Shown one piece after another: positions 49,179 to 58,651 of a stretch of 64,000 nt of DNA. How positions within the stretch are numbered: the stretch's first letter is position 1; every line of letters begins with the position of its first letter. Where the stretch lies: assembly GCF_033949425.1 (NCBI RefSeq), contig NZ_JAXAVX010000001.1:434001-498000 (forward strand), read 5' to 3'. The translations under genes and the position numbers were made by a program. A model generated the notes under the pieces. It worked only from the letters and a program-made list of their open reading frames with translations. It had not been told where the DNA came from and made no database searches. Source of the stretch: Patulibacter brassicae. GTDB lineage: Bacteria > Actinomycetota > Thermoleophilia > Solirubrobacterales > Solirubrobacteraceae.

Positions 49179-50128
49179 CCGTCCAGCGGGAGCCCGCGGA
49201 CGGGACGCGGCGGTCCCTCCGGGGACGGCCGCCATGCGGACCCGGGCGACACCGGACGGTCCCGCGGGCCGCGGGGCGCGGTCGTCGAGCAGAGCACCCC
49301 CGCCTCGGGCCGCCAGTCGACGAGGCCCTCGGCCGCCAGGCGCTCGAGCCAGCCCTCCATCGGCCAGACGCCCCAGCGCTCGTGGAACACGCGCGCGTTG
49401 CGGACGATGTCCTCCACGTGCTCGCGCACCGGCCCGCTCGGGCCGTGGTCCTGGTGGTAGGCCCACGCCCCGCCCGCCCAGGCGAGCGCGACGCCGGCCC
49501 GGGCGGCGCGGCGCGCGTAGTCGGTGTCCTCCGCGCCGTAGCCGCGGTACGCCTCGTCGAAGCCGCCGATCCGCGCGTGGGTCGCCGGCCGCACCGCGAA
49601 CGACAAGGACCAGAAGAGCTCGTGACGCGGCTCGGGCCGGATCTCGGCGTCGCCGGGGACGGGGCGTCCGCGGACGCGCGCGGCGGCCATGTCGTCCGGG
49701 CCGAGCCGGGTCCCGGCCGGACGGCCCGGCGGCAGGTGCCCGACCGGGCCGGCCAGCAGGTGCGGGCGGTCCGCCGCCCACGCGTCGGCGGCGAGGTAGC
49801 GCGCGACGAGCTGCGGGTGCGGGATGCAGTCGACGTCGACGAGGATCGCGAGGTCGACGTCGCCGAGCGCCGCGATCGCCGCGTTGCGCGCCGTGGCGAG
49901 CGGCAGCGGCGCGCCGTCGGCGACGGGCAGGAGGCGCACCTCGCGCGTCAGCGACGGAGGGAGCGCGGCGCGCGCGAGCGCCGCCTCCGCGTCGGCGCCC
50001 GAGCGGTCCATCGCCACGACGACGTACCGGTCCGCCGGCCGGCTCTGCCCCCCGACGCCCACCGCCTGGCGCTCGAGGTGCCGGGCGCGTCCGCGGGCGA
50101 TCGTCGCCACGCCCACCCGGACGCTCAC
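49175..50128 (-). CDS. Glycosyltransferase family 2-like protein
   Basis: 317 residues with a GT-A fold. The metal/nucleotide-sugar DxD-type motif is in LAILVDVDCIPHP, and the acceptor-side GFDEAYRGYGAEDTDYARR segment is typical of GT2/GT7C galactosyl- or N-acetylgalactosaminyl-transferases. The GTG start overlaps the stop of the preceding glycosyltransferase (GTGA). Last of three coupled glycosyltransferase genes; sugar and acceptor are unknown. Confidence 0.87.
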   Translation of the reverse strand: MSVRVGVATIARGRARHLERQAVGVGGQSRPADRYVVVAMDRSGADAEAALARAALPPSLTREVRLLPVADGAPLPLATARNAAIAALGDVDLAILVDVDCIPHPQLVARYLAADAWAADRPHLLAGPVGHLPPGRPAGTRLGPDDMAAARVRGRPVPGDAEIRPEPRHELFWSLSFAVRPATHARIGGFDEAYRGYGAEDTDYARRAARAGVALAWAGGAWAYHQDHGPSGPVREHVEDIVRNARVFHERWGVWPMEGWLERLAAEGLVDWRPEAGVLCSTTAPRGPRDRPVSPGSAWRPSPEGPPRPVRGLPLDG

Positions 50129-51249
50129 GCGACGGCCACCGGTGGACGAGCGCGCACGCCGGCGGCCTGGTGGACGATGCGCGCGAGGCGCTCCGCGCCG
50201 CGCCCGTCGTGCAGCAGCGACCAGCGCCGCGGATCGCGGCGGCGGGCCTCGTCGAGGACTCCGGGCCAGCGCGCGGCGGCCGGCCACCGCCGCAGCACCG
50301 CGACGAGCCCCGCGTCCTCCAGCGCGGCGGCGTGCCGCTCCTGCTCGTCGAACGGTCGCTCCTGCGGCAGGAGGACCGCGGGTCGGCGCGCCGCGGCGAC
50401 GTCGGCGACGGCGCCCATCCCGGCCGTGGCCACCACGACGTCGCTGCGTCGCAGGAGCGGCGCGAGGTCGACGCGCGGCCCGTGGTCGACGACGCCGTCC
50501 CCCGGGGGCACGCGCAGCGCCCCCGCGACGTGCCAGCGGCGGCCGGTGGCCGCTGCGGCGGCGCGGACGTCCGCGGCGTGGAGGTCGTGGCCCCCACCGC
50601 CGACGACGAGCAGGACATCGCGTCCCGCCGCCGACACGGGCCCCGCGCGCGTCGCGCTTGCTGTCGGAGCGTCGTGCGTCCCCCAGCCGGGAGCGCCCTC
50701 CCCCGTCGCGCCGCCCCGTCGGCCCTCCGGGCGGCCGGCGTCCAGCGCCGAGATGGCACCGGTGAACGCGATCCCGAACGCCCCGGCGGCGTGCTCCGGG
50801 TCGTGGGTGGCCGCGGTCCAGGGGGCGACGATCCGGGCCGCGCTCGCGTACGCCAGCCGGTGCGGCGCGTCGTCGCGGCGGCCGTGCTGGGCGACGACGA
50901 CGGTCGGCAGCGCCAGGAGCCGGCCCAGGAGCGCCACCTCCACCGAGACGTCGACGACGAGGGCGGTGGCCGCCGCGTCCTGCGCCCATGCCGCGATCCG
51001 CGCGGTCCGCTCGCGGAGCCCGGGGACGCCGCGCGGCGCCCAGTGCAGGGCCCCGCCGGCGGACGGGTCGTCCGGTGGCGCCTCGTCGACGTCCAGCGGC
51101 AGGTCCACCCACGACACCCGCGCCGCCAGGCCGGCGGGACGCCGGAGCGAGCTCAGCACCGTCACCGGCCCCTCGAGGTGCGGCTCGACGGCGAGGAAGC
51201 GCCGCAGGTGGCCGCCGCCGTGGTGGTGCAGGTACCAGCCGATCGTCAC
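50125..51249 (-). CDS. MurG/GT28-like glycosyltransferase
   Basis: 374 residues with a GT-B fold. It opens with the short motif WYLHHHGGGHLRRF; the C-terminal domain has LLVVGGGGHDLHAADV and the donor-binding VVATAGMGAVADVAAARRP, PQERPFDEQ, as in MurG/UDP-sugar transferases. A Gly/Thr/Ser-rich low-complexity linker (about 185-215) joins the domains. It is coupled by 4-bp overlaps both to the GT4 gene before it and the GT2 gene after it. Confidence 0.82.
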   Translation of the reverse strand: MTIGWYLHHHGGGHLRRFLAVEPHLEGPVTVLSSLRRPAGLAARVSWVDLPLDVDEAPPDDPSAGGALHWAPRGVPGLRERTARIAAWAQDAAATALVVDVSVEVALLGRLLALPTVVVAQHGRRDDAPHRLAYASAARIVAPWTAATHDPEHAAGAFGIAFTGAISALDAGRPEGRRGGATGEGAPGWGTHDAPTASATRAGPVSAAGRDVLLVVGGGGHDLHAADVRAAAAATGRRWHVAGALRVPPGDGVVDHGPRVDLAPLLRRSDVVVATAGMGAVADVAAARRPAVLLPQERPFDEQERHAAALEDAGLVAVLRRWPAAARWPGVLDEARRRDPRRWSLLHDGRGAERLARIVHQAAGVRARPPVAVA

Positions 51250-52406
51250 GTCGCGGTCACCGGCAGCGGACGCACCGCCCGGCCCCGGCGGACCCGGTGC
51301 GCGGCGAGGTCCTCGACCGGCGCGGGCGGGCGCACCGCGGCGGCGCCGCTGCCGATCGTCGCGGCGTAGAGCCGCTCGTAGGCGCGGCCCATGACGTCGA
51401 GGCTCGCGGTCCGCTCGACGTGCCGCCGGACCGCGGCGCGGTCGAGCGCCGCGGCCGCGTCGATGGCGCGCGCGAGCGCCGGGACGTCGCCCGGCGCCAC
51501 GAGGCGACCGCCGTGCCGGCCCACGAGCCGCACGAGCCCGCCGCGCGCGAACCCGGCCACCGGGGTCCCGCAGGCCATCGCCTCGGCGGCGACGAGCCCG
51601 AACGGCTCGTCCCAGGCGGGGCTGACGACCGCCACCCGCGCGCGGCCGAGCTCCGCCTGCAGCGCGTCGTGGTCGAGGTGCCCGACGTGCTCGGCGTCGA
51701 TGCCGACACGCGGCGCGATCTCGCGGTCCCAGTACGCGCGGTCGATGATCGGTCCGGCCAGGCGCAGCGGCACGCCGGCCCGCCGGCACGCGTCGATCGC
51801 CAGGTGCGGGGCCTTCTCCGGCACGATCCGCCCGCACCAGACGGCACCGCCGCCCCCGGGACCGGGCCGCCACGCCGCCGTGTCGACCCCGTTGTGGACG
51901 ACCGGGACGGGCCCCGTGACCGAGCGCCACGCGTCCCGCGTGGCCCGGGACACCGCGACGAGCGCGGGCGGGGATCCGCAGCGGACGGCGGCACGCAGCG
52001 CGCTCTCCAGCCACGGCGTCGGCGGGGTGTGGAGCGTCGTGACCATCGGCGTCCCCACGAGGGAGCCGAGCGCGATCGGCAGGTAGTGCAGGGTGTTGGA
52101 GTGGACGACGTCGTGCTCGGTCGAGGCGGCGAGCTCCATGACCGTCTCGAGGTAGGCGTGGTGGGCGTCCATGAACCGCCCGGGCGGCATCGAGACGTCC
52201 TGACGGGCCGCGTCGCTGAGGCCGGCGTCCAGGCGCAGCGGACGGACGTCGACGCCGGGGACCTCCGTGCCCGGGGGCGCGTAGAGCCGCACCCGGTGGC
52301 CGCGCCCCGCCAGCCAGCGCGCGAGGTACCACGTGAACGACTCGACGCCCCCGACGAACGGTGGCCGCAGCGGCGCGACGTGGTGGGCGATGAGCGCGAT
52401 CCGCAC
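51246..52406 (-). CDS. Glycosyltransferase family 4
   Basis: 386 residues with a GT-B fold. N-terminal domain: IALIAHHVAPLRPPFVGGVE, the GGVE loop that meets the acceptor. C-terminal domain: VWCGRIVPEKAPHLAIDA and the E-x7-E donor site SPAWDEPFGLVAAEAMACGTPV. First gene of the three-glycosyltransferase operon, which may assemble a short glycan on a lipid or protein. GTG start chosen before RIALIAHH. Confidence 0.92.
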   Translation of the reverse strand: MRIALIAHHVAPLRPPFVGGVESFTWYLARWLAGRGHRVRLYAPPGTEVPGVDVRPLRLDAGLSDAARQDVSMPPGRFMDAHHAYLETVMELAASTEHDVVHSNTLHYLPIALGSLVGTPMVTTLHTPPTPWLESALRAAVRCGSPPALVAVSRATRDAWRSVTGPVPVVHNGVDTAAWRPGPGGGGAVWCGRIVPEKAPHLAIDACRRAGVPLRLAGPIIDRAYWDREIAPRVGIDAEHVGHLDHDALQAELGRARVAVVSPAWDEPFGLVAAEAMACGTPVAGFARGGLVRLVGRHGGRLVAPGDVPALARAIDAAAALDRAAVRRHVERTASLDVMGRAYERLYAATIGSGAAAVRPPAPVEDLAAHRVRRGRAVRPLPVTAT

Positions 52407-52655
52407 GGGCTCAGCGGCTCCGGCCGGGCGCGGCGGACGCCGTCGGATGGTTCGTCGACACGCGAACCGTGATACCCGGGGACGGGCGGGCGAAACCCCG
52501 ACGGCGCGGCGCCCGCGATCCCGTCGCCGCACCGCCCCTGCGCCGCTCTCGGCGCCCGACGCGGCGTTTGCCGGCGGTCCGCGCGGGGCAACGTCGAAGG
52601 CGATGCGCACCCGATCGACGACGTGCCGAGCGACCATCGCGACCGGGGGCCCGGC

Positions 52656-54026
52656 GTGAGCACCGACGTGGCCGAGGGCCGCCCCGGTCTGCCCCCCGCG
52701 CTGGAGGACGTCTTCGCGACCCTGCAGCGACGCAACCCCGGCGAGGACGAGTTCCACCAGGCCGCGCACGAGGTGCTCGAGAGCGTCGCGCCGGTGATCG
52801 AGCGTCACCCGGAGTACGCGCGGGCGCGCCTGCTCGAGCGGATCTGCGAGCCCGAGCGCCAGATCCTCTTCCGCGTCCCGTGGGTCGACGACGACGGCGA
52901 GGTGCAGGTGAACCGGGGCTTCCGGGTGGAGTTCAACTCCGCGCTGGGGCCCTACAAGGGCGGCCTGCGGTTCGACGGCGAGCTCCAGCTCGGGACGCTG
53001 AAGTTCCTCGGCTTCGAGCAGATCTTCAAGAACGCGCTCACCGGCCTGGGCATCGGGGGCGGCAAGGGCGGTGCCGACTTCTCGCCGAAGGACCGCAGCG
53101 ACGGCGAGATCATGCGGTTCTGCCAGGCGTTCATGACGGAGCTGCACCGCCACATCGGGGCGCGGACCGACGTGCCGGCGGGCGACATGGGCGTCGGCGA
53201 GCGCGAGATCGGCTACCTCTTCGGGCAGTACCAGCGGATCACGAACCGCTCCGAGCCCGGGGTCCTGACGGGGAAGGGCCTCGGCTGGGGCGGCGCGCAG
53301 CTGCGGACGGAGGCAACGGGCTACGGCTGCGCGTACTTCGTGGAGGAGATGCTGCAGGCGCGCGACACGTCGCTCGACGGGCGGACCGTCGTCGTCTCCG
53401 GCGCCGGCAACGTCGCGCTGCACGCGATCGCGAAGGTCACCGACCTGGGCGGCCTCGTCGTCGCCTGCTCGGACTCCCACGGCGTGGTGCACGACCCGGA
53501 GGGCATCGACCTCGACCTCGTTCGCGAGCTCAAGGGCGAGGACGGCGACGGGCTCTCGGCCTACCCGGATCGGCGTCGGGACGCCCGGTACGAGGAGGAC
53601 GGATCGATCTGGGCGATCGAGTGCGACGTGGCGCTGCCCTGCGCGACCCAGAACGAGCTCGACGAGGACGACGCGCGCCGCCTCGTCGACCAGGGCGTCA
53701 TCGCCGTCGCCGAGGGCGCGAACATGCCCTGCACGCCCGAGGCCGTGGACGTCTTCCAGGAGGCGGACGTCCCCTTCGGCCCGGGCAAGGCGGCGAACGC
53801 CGGCGGCGTGGCCGTCAGCGCGCTGGAGATGCAGCAGAACGCCGCGCGCGACCGCTGGACCTTCGAGCGCACGGACGAGCGGCTCGTGGAGATCATGCGC
53901 GAGATCCACGGCCTCTGCCGGGACACGGCGGAGGAGTACGACCGTCCCGGCGACTACGTCAGCGGCGCGAACATCGCCGGGTTCCGGCGCGTCGCCGACA
54001 CGATGCTCGCGCTCGGCGTCGTCTAG
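52656..54026 (+). CDS. gdhA: NADP-specific glutamate dehydrogenase
   Basis: 456-residue hexameric enzyme assimilating ammonium into glutamate. The sequence tracks E. coli GdhA closely: SALGPYKGGLRF, the catalytic-lysine region GIGGGKGGADF, TDVPAGDMGVG, Rossmann VVSGAGNVALHA, AEGANMPCTPEA and closing NIAGFRRVADTMLA. The GTG at 52656 gives a length close to E. coli; another in-frame GTG at 52623 would add 11 residues. No operon partner is evident. Confidence 0.97.
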   Translation: MSTDVAEGRPGLPPALEDVFATLQRRNPGEDEFHQAAHEVLESVAPVIERHPEYARARLLERICEPERQILFRVPWVDDDGEVQVNRGFRVEFNSALGPYKGGLRFDGELQLGTLKFLGFEQIFKNALTGLGIGGGKGGADFSPKDRSDGEIMRFCQAFMTELHRHIGARTDVPAGDMGVGEREIGYLFGQYQRITNRSEPGVLTGKGLGWGGAQLRTEATGYGCAYFVEEMLQARDTSLDGRTVVVSGAGNVALHAIAKVTDLGGLVVACSDSHGVVHDPEGIDLDLVRELKGEDGDGLSAYPDRRRDARYEEDGSIWAIECDVALPCATQNELDEDDARRLVDQGVIAVAEGANMPCTPEAVDVFQEADVPFGPGKAANAGGVAVSALEMQQNAARDRWTFERTDERLVEIMREIHGLCRDTAEEYDRPGDYVSGANIAGFRRVADTMLALGVV

Positions 54027-54121
54027 GCCGGACCGACGCGCGCCAGCGCGCGGTCGCGTCGAGGTCCCGCAGGGGGCCGGTGCCCTTGCGCGGCGCCGCC
54101 GCACCGACGCACGATCGCGGC

Positions 54122-54355
54122 ATGGATCGCGCCGCGCCGGACGTCCGTCGCCCGTTCGAGGACTTCCTGCTCGCGCTGGCGCGGGGTCGCGACGTCCCGC
54201 TCGAGCGGTCGGAGGCGACGCGGATCGTCGAGGGCGTGCTGCACCTCGCCTCCGGCGCGACCGCGGAGCAGCTCGAGCTCGCGTCGACGCTCCTGGAGCA
54301 GCTCGGGCGGCGGGAGCGCGGCCACCGCCCGACGCCGCGCCGACGTGGGCGATGA
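54122..54355 (+). CDS. Small hypothetical protein
   Basis: 77 residues, helical and charged: a front half with RRPFEDFLLALARGRDVPL and an amphipathic helix ATAEQLELASTLLEQLG, then an Arg-rich tail. GC-ending codons support coding. No domain or close neighbour suggests its role. It has no clear ribosome binding site. Confidence 0.5.
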   Translation: MDRAAPDVRRPFEDFLLALARGRDVPLERSEATRIVEGVLHLASGATAEQLELASTLLEQLGRRERGHRPTPRRRGR

Positions 54356-54491
54356 CGCGCCGCGGGCCCTGCCCACCCGCAAGTGCGAGTCCGCGGGTCC
54401 GACCGCCGCCCGGTCGGCGACCGGGCCACGACGCCCTGACGCGGTCGCCTCGTCCGGGATCGCCGGCCTCCGGTGCCGGTACGGTGGCGCC

Positions 54492-54836
54492 ATGACGCGG
54501 CGATCACAGGTCGGGGCCCTCCCGGGGACCGGGGTCCTCGTGAGCCTCTTCGCCGTCGTCGCCGCGGCCGCGCTCCTCGATCGCGACGCCGGACAGGTCG
54601 TCGCCGTCGTCGCGCTGGTCGTGCTCGCGGGCTACTGCCGCGCCCGCCCGAGCGGCGGTCTGCGGGTGTTCCTCGCCGCGGCGGCGCCGAGCGCGGTCGC
54701 CCAGCTCCTGCACGACGCGATCGACGCGCCCCGGTGGATCGCCGTGCTGCTCCTGCCGGTCGCGCTGTGGATCGTGCACGAGGAGGACGCCGCCACGACG
54801 CCCCGCGACGACGCCCCACCGGTGGCCGTCCGCTGA
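54492..54836 (+). CDS. Small membrane protein
   Basis: 114 residues with hydrophobic segments at about 11-28, 34-47 and 82-97 and a short charged C-terminus. TACGGT ends 6 nt before the ATG, supporting a leaderless start and therefore the gene. Convergent with the FtsX-like permease, 24 bp apart. Function unknown. Confidence 0.6.
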   Translation: MTRRSQVGALPGTGVLVSLFAVVAAAALLDRDAGQVVAVVALVVLAGYCRARPSGGLRVFLAAAAPSAVAQLLHDAIDAPRWIAVLLLPVALWIVHEEDAATTPRDDAPPVAVR

Positions 54837-54860
54837 CGCGCGTCCACCGGTCACGCCGCG

Positions 54861-57146
54861 TCACTCCGTCCGCAGCCCCTCGGGTCGCAGGATCCGCCCG
54901 AGCGCGGGCCCCGTCAGGACGGTGACGAGGGGGACGACGGCCGCGCCGACGCCGACGACGAGGAGCGTCGCTCCGACGTCGATCCGGACGGGCTCGCCGA
55001 CGAGTCGCAGGAGGACGATCCCCAGCGCCGTCCCGGCGAGCACGGCGACGGCGAGACCGAGAGCCACCGGGACCGCCGTCTCCAGGAGCACGGAGCGTCG
55101 GATCGTCCGCGGCGGGGTGCCGAAGGCGACGAGGGCGGCGAGCAGCCGCCGGCGCTCGTGCAACTGCTGCAGGGCCGAGACGAGCATGCTCGCGCCGATG
55201 AGGACGAGCACCGCGATCGCTCCGGCGACGATCCCGCGCCGCACGACGAGGAACTCGCCGTCGGCGCGCGTCGCGGTGAGCTCGGACACGACGGTCAGCG
55301 GCCCGAGGCGCGCCGCCTCGTTGCGCAGGTGCTCGAGCGCGTCGCGCCGGCCGTCGAGGCGGACCGCCGCGGCGGCCGACAGTCCCGGCAGCGCGCGGCG
55401 GTCCGCGGCCGCCGGGGTCAGCAGCACGCCCTCCGTCGGTCCGCCGTCGATGACGCTCGGCCGCGACGCCACGCGTCGTGCTTCGGTAGGGACGCGCCAC
55501 CGCGCGCGCCCGTCGCGCCACGCCGAGCCAGGAGCCGGGACGACGACTCCGGGCCCGCCACGGGCGAGGAAGGCGTCGCCGTCGGCGCACGACCGCAGCA
55601 CCGCGAGGCGGCGGAGGACCCGACAGGAGGCGACGGTGACCACCGACGTCGTGCCGTCGCGGCGCTCGATGAGCGTCTTCTCTCGCACGAGCGCGGCCTC
55701 GGCACCGGCGCGGCGCAGCGCGGCGCGCAGTTGCTCGGCCGACGGTCGGCCGGGGCCGGTGGTGGTCAGCACCTGCGCGTCGTAGCGCGCGACGTCGGCG
55801 CCGGTCTGCACGGTCGACGCGTCCTCGGCCGCCGCGAAGAGCGTCTGCAGCGCGATCGCGCCGGCCACCGCGACCGCGATCCCGCTGACGACCCGGGCGG
55901 CCGCCCCGCCGTCGGCCTGGAGCCGGCGAACCGCGAGCGTCCACGGCACCGGTCCGGGACGGAGCCCTCGGACGACCCGCTCGACGAGCCACGGCAGCAC
56001 CGCGGTGATCCCGACGAGGACGCAGGCGATGCCGGCTGCGGCGAGCCACGGATCGAGCCGCTCCCCGGCGGCGACGTCGGTGCGCAGGAGCGGCACGAGC
56101 AGCAGCAGGCCCAGCACGGGAAGCGCGAGCCGCCAGGCGAGGCGCCGCGGCCGCGCCCCGCCGCGCCGCACGACGCCGAGCGGGTCGATCGCGAGGCGTC
56201 CGAGCGCGAGCTGCGTGACGCCGACCGACACCGCGGGGACCGCGACCGCGATGAGGACCGCGAGACCCGTCGCCGGCCGCAGGTCGCCCGGGAAGACGCT
56301 CAGGTCGCCGACCCGCGCCCCGGACGCGAGCTGCCGCGCGCCGAGGAAGAACCCCGCGCCGGCGACGAGCCCGAGCAGCGCCCCGAGCAGGGCCTCACCG
56401 CCCGCGATCCGGCGCACCATCCGGCGGTCGGCACCGACGAGCGACAGCGCGGCGAGGCGGCGATCGCGCTCCTCCCCGCCGAAGCGGACCGCGGCGCCGA
56501 CGAACACGGCCACCGGCACGAGCAGCACGACGAGCGCGACGACGACGAGCAGGGCCAGGATCGGCGACTGCCCCTCGGACTGCCCCGTGTCCCCGAAGCG
56601 GTCGATCCGTCGCACGCCGTCGGGCCCGACGCGCAGGTCGTCGCGACCGGCCCAGAAGGCGAGCTCGCCCGGTCCGCTCAGACCGGCATCGGCGATCGTG
56701 CCGACGATCCGGCCGGGCACGCGCGGGCGCAGCAGCGGGCCGTCGGAGCCGGCGAGCAGCCGGCGGAGGCGCGGGGAGACGACGACCTCGCCGGCCCCAG
56801 GCAGCCGTGCGAGACCGGGCGGGAACGGGGCCTGGCGCCCCTCCGGCTGCACGAGCCGCCCGCGGACGTTCTCGTCGCGGAACCGCACCGCGACGTCGGC
56901 GACGAGCAGCGTGCGGGGCCCGCGGGCGGTCGGGGCGTCGGAGAGCTGGAAGTCGTCGCGCGCCGCGGTCCGCGCGTCGCGGGCGTCGAGCGCCGTCGGC
57001 GTGGCGGCGGCGAGCAGCAGCAGCGCGACGCCGAGCCCGACGCCGACCGCGGTCATCGCGGTGCGCGACCACGACGCCCGTCCGCCGGAGACGGCCAGGC
57101 GGGCGCCGAGCAGCAGCTCGCGCGCCCAGGCGCCGGCGCGGCTCAC
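54861..57146 (-). CDS. FtsX/MacB-like ABC transporter permease
   Basis: 761-residue membrane protein with two FtsX-type halves. An N-terminal TM (about 33-50), a large extracytoplasmic domain (about 60-195), then three TMs (200-320), further TMs near 355-395, a second extracytoplasmic domain (about 440-640) and four C-terminal TMs including the RRGIVAGAIAVLVLIGASMLVSALQQ region (seen in part). Such permeases work with a MacB/LolD-type ATPase to expel peptides, antibiotics or lipoproteins or to transmit force. The GTG start overlaps the ATPase gene by 4 bp, so this is the partner of that ATPase. Confidence 0.9.
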   Translation of the reverse strand: MSRAGAWARELLLGARLAVSGGRASWSRTAMTAVGVGLGVALLLLAAATPTALDARDARTAARDDFQLSDAPTARGPRTLLVADVAVRFRDENVRGRLVQPEGRQAPFPPGLARLPGAGEVVVSPRLRRLLAGSDGPLLRPRVPGRIVGTIADAGLSGPGELAFWAGRDDLRVGPDGVRRIDRFGDTGQSEGQSPILALLVVVALVVLLVPVAVFVGAAVRFGGEERDRRLAALSLVGADRRMVRRIAGGEALLGALLGLVAGAGFFLGARQLASGARVGDLSVFPGDLRPATGLAVLIAVAVPAVSVGVTQLALGRLAIDPLGVVRRGGARPRRLAWRLALPVLGLLLLVPLLRTDVAAGERLDPWLAAAGIACVLVGITAVLPWLVERVVRGLRPGPVPWTLAVRRLQADGGAAARVVSGIAVAVAGAIALQTLFAAAEDASTVQTGADVARYDAQVLTTTGPGRPSAEQLRAALRRAGAEAALVREKTLIERRDGTTSVVTVASCRVLRRLAVLRSCADGDAFLARGGPGVVVPAPGSAWRDGRARWRVPTEARRVASRPSVIDGGPTEGVLLTPAAADRRALPGLSAAAAVRLDGRRDALEHLRNEAARLGPLTVVSELTATRADGEFLVVRRGIVAGAIAVLVLIGASMLVSALQQLHERRRLLAALVAFGTPPRTIRRSVLLETAVPVALGLAVAVLAGTALGIVLLRLVGEPVRIDVGATLLVVGVGAAVVPLVTVLTGPALGRILRPEGLRTE

Positions 57147-57835
57147 GCGAGGAGCTCCGTCGTGCGGGTGCGGCCGTCGCGCACGACGACCTCGCGGTCC
57201 GACCAGCCGGCGACGCGTGCCTCGTGGGTGACGAGCACGACCGCTGCGCCGCTCTCGCGCGCCGCGCCGGCGAGGAGGTCCATCACGCGCTCCCCGTTGA
57301 GCGAGTCCAGCGCCCCGGTCGGCTCGTCGGCGAAGACCACGCGTGGCGTCGTGACGAGCGCCCGTGCGACCGCGACCCGCTGGCCCTGGCCGCCCGAGAC
57401 GCGTCCCGGCGTCTGGCGGGCGACGTCGGCGACCTCGAGCCGCTCCAGCCAGGCGATCGCCCGGGCGTCGGCCTCGCGGCGCGGCACGCCGTCCAGCCGC
57501 AGCGGCAGCGCGACGTTCTCCGCGCAGCTGAGTTCCGGGACGAGCTGACCGAACTGGAAGACGAACCCGAACGCCGACCGGCGCAGCGCACCACGCTCGG
57601 CGTCCGTGAGCGTCGCGAGGTCGCGCCCGTCGAAGCGGACGGTGCCGCGGTCGGGTCGCACGATGCCCGCGAGGCAGTGCAGCAGCGTCGACTTGCCGGA
57701 GCCCGACGGACCCATGATCGCGACGACCTCGCCGGGGTCGACGGCGAACGTCGCGCCCTCGAGGGCGGTGGTCGCGCCGAACGCCTTGTGCAGGTCGGTC
57801 CCGACGAGCAGCGGCCTGGCCGCCGGGCCGGTCAC
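57143..57835 (-). CDS. ABC transporter ATP-binding protein (LolD/MacB-type)
   Basis: 230-residue ATPase. Walker A GPSGSGKST, Q-loop FVFQFGQL, signature VSGGQGQRVA, Walker B RVVFADEPTGALD and the H-loop VLVTHEA are all intact. It closely resembles the ATPases that pair with FtsX-like permeases. The GTG overlaps the PadR stop (GTGA) and its own end overlaps the permease start, giving a tightly coupled PadR-ATPase-permease operon, a layout of envelope-stress or drug-export systems. Confidence 0.95.
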   Translation of the reverse strand: MTGPAARPLLVGTDLHKAFGATTALEGATFAVDPGEVVAIMGPSGSGKSTLLHCLAGIVRPDRGTVRFDGRDLATLTDAERGALRRSAFGFVFQFGQLVPELSCAENVALPLRLDGVPRREADARAIAWLERLEVADVARQTPGRVSGGQGQRVAVARALVTTPRVVFADEPTGALDSLNGERVMDLLAGAARESGAAVVLVTHEARVAGWSDREVVVRDGRTRTTELLA

Positions 57836-58356
57836 GACGTCACCTGCGCGCGGAGCCCGTCGAGTCGCGCGGCCGTCAGCTCGAGCCAGCGCAGGTCGGC
57901 CTCGAGGTGGAACAGCGCGTGGTCGCACACGAGCTGATCGGCGAGGTCACCGTCGCGCTTGCGTCGCGTGAGCTCGCGCATCGCGTCGAGGTGCGCCGCG
58001 CGCTGCGTGTCGAGGATGTCGGCGGCGGGGCGGCCCGTGAGCAGGGCGAGGACGACCTTGCCGTAGAGCGTCGTCTGCAGGTACTGCTCCGGGCGCTCCG
58101 GCTGGGCGAGCCAGAGGTCGACGTCGGCGACCCCGGCGTCCGTGATGGCGTAGCGCTTGCGCTCCGGCCCGCCACCCGGCTCGATCCCGTCGAGCTCGAC
58201 GAGGCCGTGCTTGAGCAGCCGCTGGAGCGTGGCGTACACCTGGCCGTACGCCAGCGGGCGGTCCTGGCCAAAACGCTCGTCGTAGGCGCGCTTCAGGTCG
58301 TACCCGTGGCTCGGCCCCGACTCCAGGAGCCCGAGGAACGCCTTCGAGATCTGCAT
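57832..58356 (-). CDS. PadR-family transcriptional regulator
   Basis: 174 residues. The winged HTH is at 1-75 (FLGLLESGPSHGYDLKRAYDE in part, GQVYATLQRLLKHGLVE, ERKRYAITDAG), and the helical C-terminal dimerisation domain is at about 90-170 (VCDHALFHLEADLRWLE). As first gene of the ABC operon it probably represses the operon and responds to an exported compound. TATAGT ends 8 nt before the ATG and a palindrome overlaps the promoter. Confidence 0.94.
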   Translation of the reverse strand: MQISKAFLGLLESGPSHGYDLKRAYDERFGQDRPLAYGQVYATLQRLLKHGLVELDGIEPGGGPERKRYAITDAGVADVDLWLAQPERPEQYLQTTLYGKVVLALLTGRPAADILDTQRAAHLDAMRELTRRKRDGDLADQLVCDHALFHLEADLRWLELTAARLDGLRAQVTS

Positions 58357-58364
58357 GGGCGGCG

Positions 58365-58393
58365 ACTATACACACCGAGTATTCTCTTGGTGT
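58365..58393 (-). promoter_or_regulatory. padR-ABC promoter and operator
   Basis: -10 TATAGT (58370-58365, minus) is 8 nt from the ATG, so the mRNA is probably leaderless. Directly upstream, ACACCGAG-TATT-CTCTTGGTGT (58372-58393) forms an inverted repeat with one bulged base, placed where a repressor would cover the -35 region. PadR autorepression is inferred. Confidence 0.6.
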
Positions 58394-58651
58394 AGAGAAC
58401 GCGAGGAGACCGGTTGCATGCCCGCACGGCGGACCCACGCGGGCGACGACGGCGAGATCGCTGCCGGCGACCGCGTCGGCGAGCGTCCGCGGACTCCACG
58501 CGAGGCCCTCGACGTGCTCGGTGACCCGCAGGACGGCGCAGGCGTCGACGATCGGGGCGGCAGCACGGTCTCGCGACCCCGCGCCGCACCCGGCCAGGCC
58601 GCCCGCGAGGGTCGGGGCGAGCGCTGCGGAACGGCTGCTCGGGACGGGGAC
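58394..58651 (-). pseudogene. Possible remnant of a lipoprotein gene
   Basis: One minus frame shows strong GC-ending codons and encodes a lipobox-like LAGGLAGCGAGS (cysteine codon at 58588-58586) followed by about 60 ordinary residues (APIVDACAVLRV, ADAVAGSDLAVVARV). It has no start codon near the lipobox and its coding signal fades at the padR promoter, so if real it is truncated at both ends. Low certainty. Confidence 0.3.
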
